DNA of 64,000 bases, taken from assembly GCA_022393335.1 (NCBI GenBank), contig JAJEKB010000382.1:568720-632719 (forward strand). Reading direction: 5' to 3'. The notes beneath the pieces are model-generated. The model did no database searches and was not told the origin of the DNA. It was given only the letters and a program-made list of their open reading frames with translations. A program made the translations under genes and the position numbers. This document shows positions 62,287-64,000 of this stretch, one piece after another (positions within the stretch are counted from its first letter, which is position 1; every line of letters starts with the position of its first letter). The stretch is from Macrotrachela quadricornifera. Its lineage: Eukaryota > Rotifera > Eurotatoria > Philodinida > Philodinidae.

Positions 62287-63202
62287 GTACTTAGATGTAT
62301 CCAAAAGTAATGTGGTGATTATCTTATTTTCTTATAAAAGAGTCAAAATAAAAATCTTTTTTTATAGGATGATAGAGAAAATGAAGCGAAGATGTTTCTA
62401 TGGTATTTGATCACTGTTCAACTGATATCATCATAATAAAATTTTGATAACAACTGTTGTTGTTGAAACTTAACTTTCGGATAGGGCAAATTAAATGGTT
62501 ATCCTTTGTATTTCAGTTTTCAATGACCAAATTAGAAAACAAAATATACTACAAGATGCAGCGTAAAAAGCCCTGCAATTTATCTAAGATCGTTTCTGTT
62601 ATAGTTGTGCTTTTTTGTTTTCAAAATGAACAAAATTTAGAGCCACCAGTTTTCGATCGCAAGAAAGTAATATTTTTTTGTAAAAGATGATTTTATTTTT
62701 ACTTTTTCCAGCTTTTTTATCACCTGGCATCTTTTATTTAAAAACAATAAAACATATCACAAGATACAGCGTGAAAAGCTTATTTTAATTGTATACTTCT
62801 TGTTTTCAGAAAAAAAGCAAAATTCTGTGCGACCAATTTTTGCTGCCCTGCAGAGATCATTTTTTTGCATCCAAGAAAAATTGCTTTTATCTTATTTCAT
62901 ATATAAAATAAATGATCTTATATAAATTGTAGAGCTTGTCACGTTGCGTCTCATGATATATTTTATTCTCTAATACAATGCAAAGCGTAGTTATGTAATC
63001 TGCTCTACTCGAAAGTTAAAATCCAATAAAAACAGTTCTTATCAAAACTTTATTATGATGATATTGGTTGAACAGTGATCAAATATCATAGAAAAATCTT
63101 CGCTTCATTTTTTCCTATCATCTTATAAAAAAGAATTTTGTTTTGATCCTTTTCTAAGAAAATAAGATAATTATGACATTACTTTTGGATACATCTAAGT
63201 AC
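62287..63202. mobile_element. foldback/MITE-like element with arms of about 300 bp
   Basis: The outer ends GTACTTAGATGTATCCAAAA (from 62287) and their complement (to 63202) start two long inverted arms, matching through GAAGCGAAGAT, TTTGATCACTGTTCAAC and ACTTTCG..AG.GCA. Internal ACAAGATGCAGCGT/GAAAAGC blocks occur in direct (62552, 62760) and inverted (about 62930-62960) copies. Parts recur in the RTEL1-intron insert. No transposase frame. Confidence 0.7.
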
Positions 63203-64000
63203 GAAAGGAATGCTAATTAAAGATAAAATGAAGAAATCTAAATACTATACACTGGAAAGCTTGAAATTTTTGAAGAGTTGTTTCATAAAGAAAACGAACT
63301 TACAGAAATAAACGGACGGATCAATCAACTATTTAAATAATTAAATAGCCAAAATTTTATTTTAGATATTCTCAATATTTTTAAGTAGCCATATTAATTT
63401 ATTAAATAACTCTATAGAATTTAAATAGATCATTACACAAAGAAAGAGTAATATAAAGGTTACTGAATATATAAAAGTTTTTAAATAGAAAAAATAAAAT
63501 TTTGAAAGTATTTATTTTGAAAAGTGACTCATCTAGTACAGTATAAATTCGTTTCGCATTTGTTTTGGCTGCCAAACATTTAATATAGTATTTATCGATG
63601 ACTTTCTTCACCAGTAAATAACTCGTAATCATTTTCATCGCTTTAAATTAATCTCAAGATTATAATTTAAGATTGCGTTTCATTTTAGAAAACTTGCAAA
63701 AAGTGTTTCAAACAATAAATATACACACATTAAAATTCAATTTTTAATGGATTTAAAAGAGATTTTTGAGGTGCTGTCAAGAGCAAAATTATTTGAAATA
63801 ATAACTTAAAGACTTCTAAAGCATCTCAAAATTCAATTTAAACTTCTCATATATCATTGTGTTCTACACAAATGAAAGATCAGATATAAGGTTGCAATGA
63901 CTGTGATTGAGGTGAATTGCACTAAAAAAATGTTTTGACATTATTTTCTACAGTTCTAATTTCAAGATTTGATCATGCCTGATAGTTTTCATCAAAAACC

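Larger units (their letters stand above)
60929..64000. other. 3 kb gene-free, foldback-rich right end
   Basis: Contains two inverted-repeat elements (61304-61657 and 62287-63202). Outside them no exon, RNA gene or simple repeat of note was recognised up to the window end. Confidence 0.5.

Overview
The window looks like a eukaryotic, invertebrate nuclear scaffold, most likely from a bdelloid rotifer. It is strongly AT-rich, most introns are 45-60 nt with GT..AG ends, and genes are compact and mostly of metazoan type (Kidins220, RTEL1, Chibby, TRAPPC2L, polycystin-2, MCMDC2, CCM2, PLAA, eIF4A, ST13, DGKE, TAB1, ERO1, cornichon, RMC1, dUTPase). A fungal-looking anion:cation symporter, a decayed MULE transposase and a LEA-like small hydrophilic protein also fit a bdelloid. 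The species cannot be fixed from sequence alone. All homologies were assigned by eye from residue patterns; no database search was possible.

Layout. 1-7.5 kb, minus strand: Kidins220 N-terminal half (runs off the left edge), the 3' end of a TLDc-domain gene, a 10-N assembly gap, RTEL1 and Chibby. TRAPPC2L (+) diverges from Chibby. 8.4-21.2 kb, minus: a polycystin-2-like channel, MCMDC2, CCM2 and PLAA. 22.1-24.0 kb, plus: eIF4A with a probable H/ACA snoRNA in an intron. 24.7-41.1 kb, mostly minus: a lipoamide-dehydrogenase-like flavoprotein that has lost key catalytic residues, ST13/HIP, an SLC17 transporter, DGKE, TAB1 and ERO1, plus one unknown intronless + gene. 41.5-46.2 kb, plus: tight cluster cornichon - RMC1 (with an SRR1-like gene nested in its first intron) - death-effector-domain protein. 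47.2-51.1 kb, plus: fungal-like symporter and dUTPase; then a secreted WAP protein (minus). 51.8-64 kb is gene-poor and repeat-rich: an orphan exon, a small hydrophilic protein, a poly-C tract, a MULE pseudogene, an intronless PIN-like/C2H2 zinc-finger gene and two foldback repeats.

How genes relate. Many start codons sit 0-26 nt after a splice-acceptor-like TTTNAG with no upstream coding exon, often only 80-180 nt downstream of another gene on the same strand (TAB1-DGKE, PLAA-CCM2, cornichon-RMC1-DED). That fits spliced-leader trans-splicing and small operons, as known in bdelloids, but is inference here. ERO1 and cornichon, both ER proteins, share one divergent promoter region.

Most notable: the intronic snoRNA, the nested SRR1 gene, the pseudoenzyme-like flavoprotein, the PIN/zinc-finger gene, the fungal-type transporter and the foldback elements, one family of which also has a copy in an RTEL1 intron.
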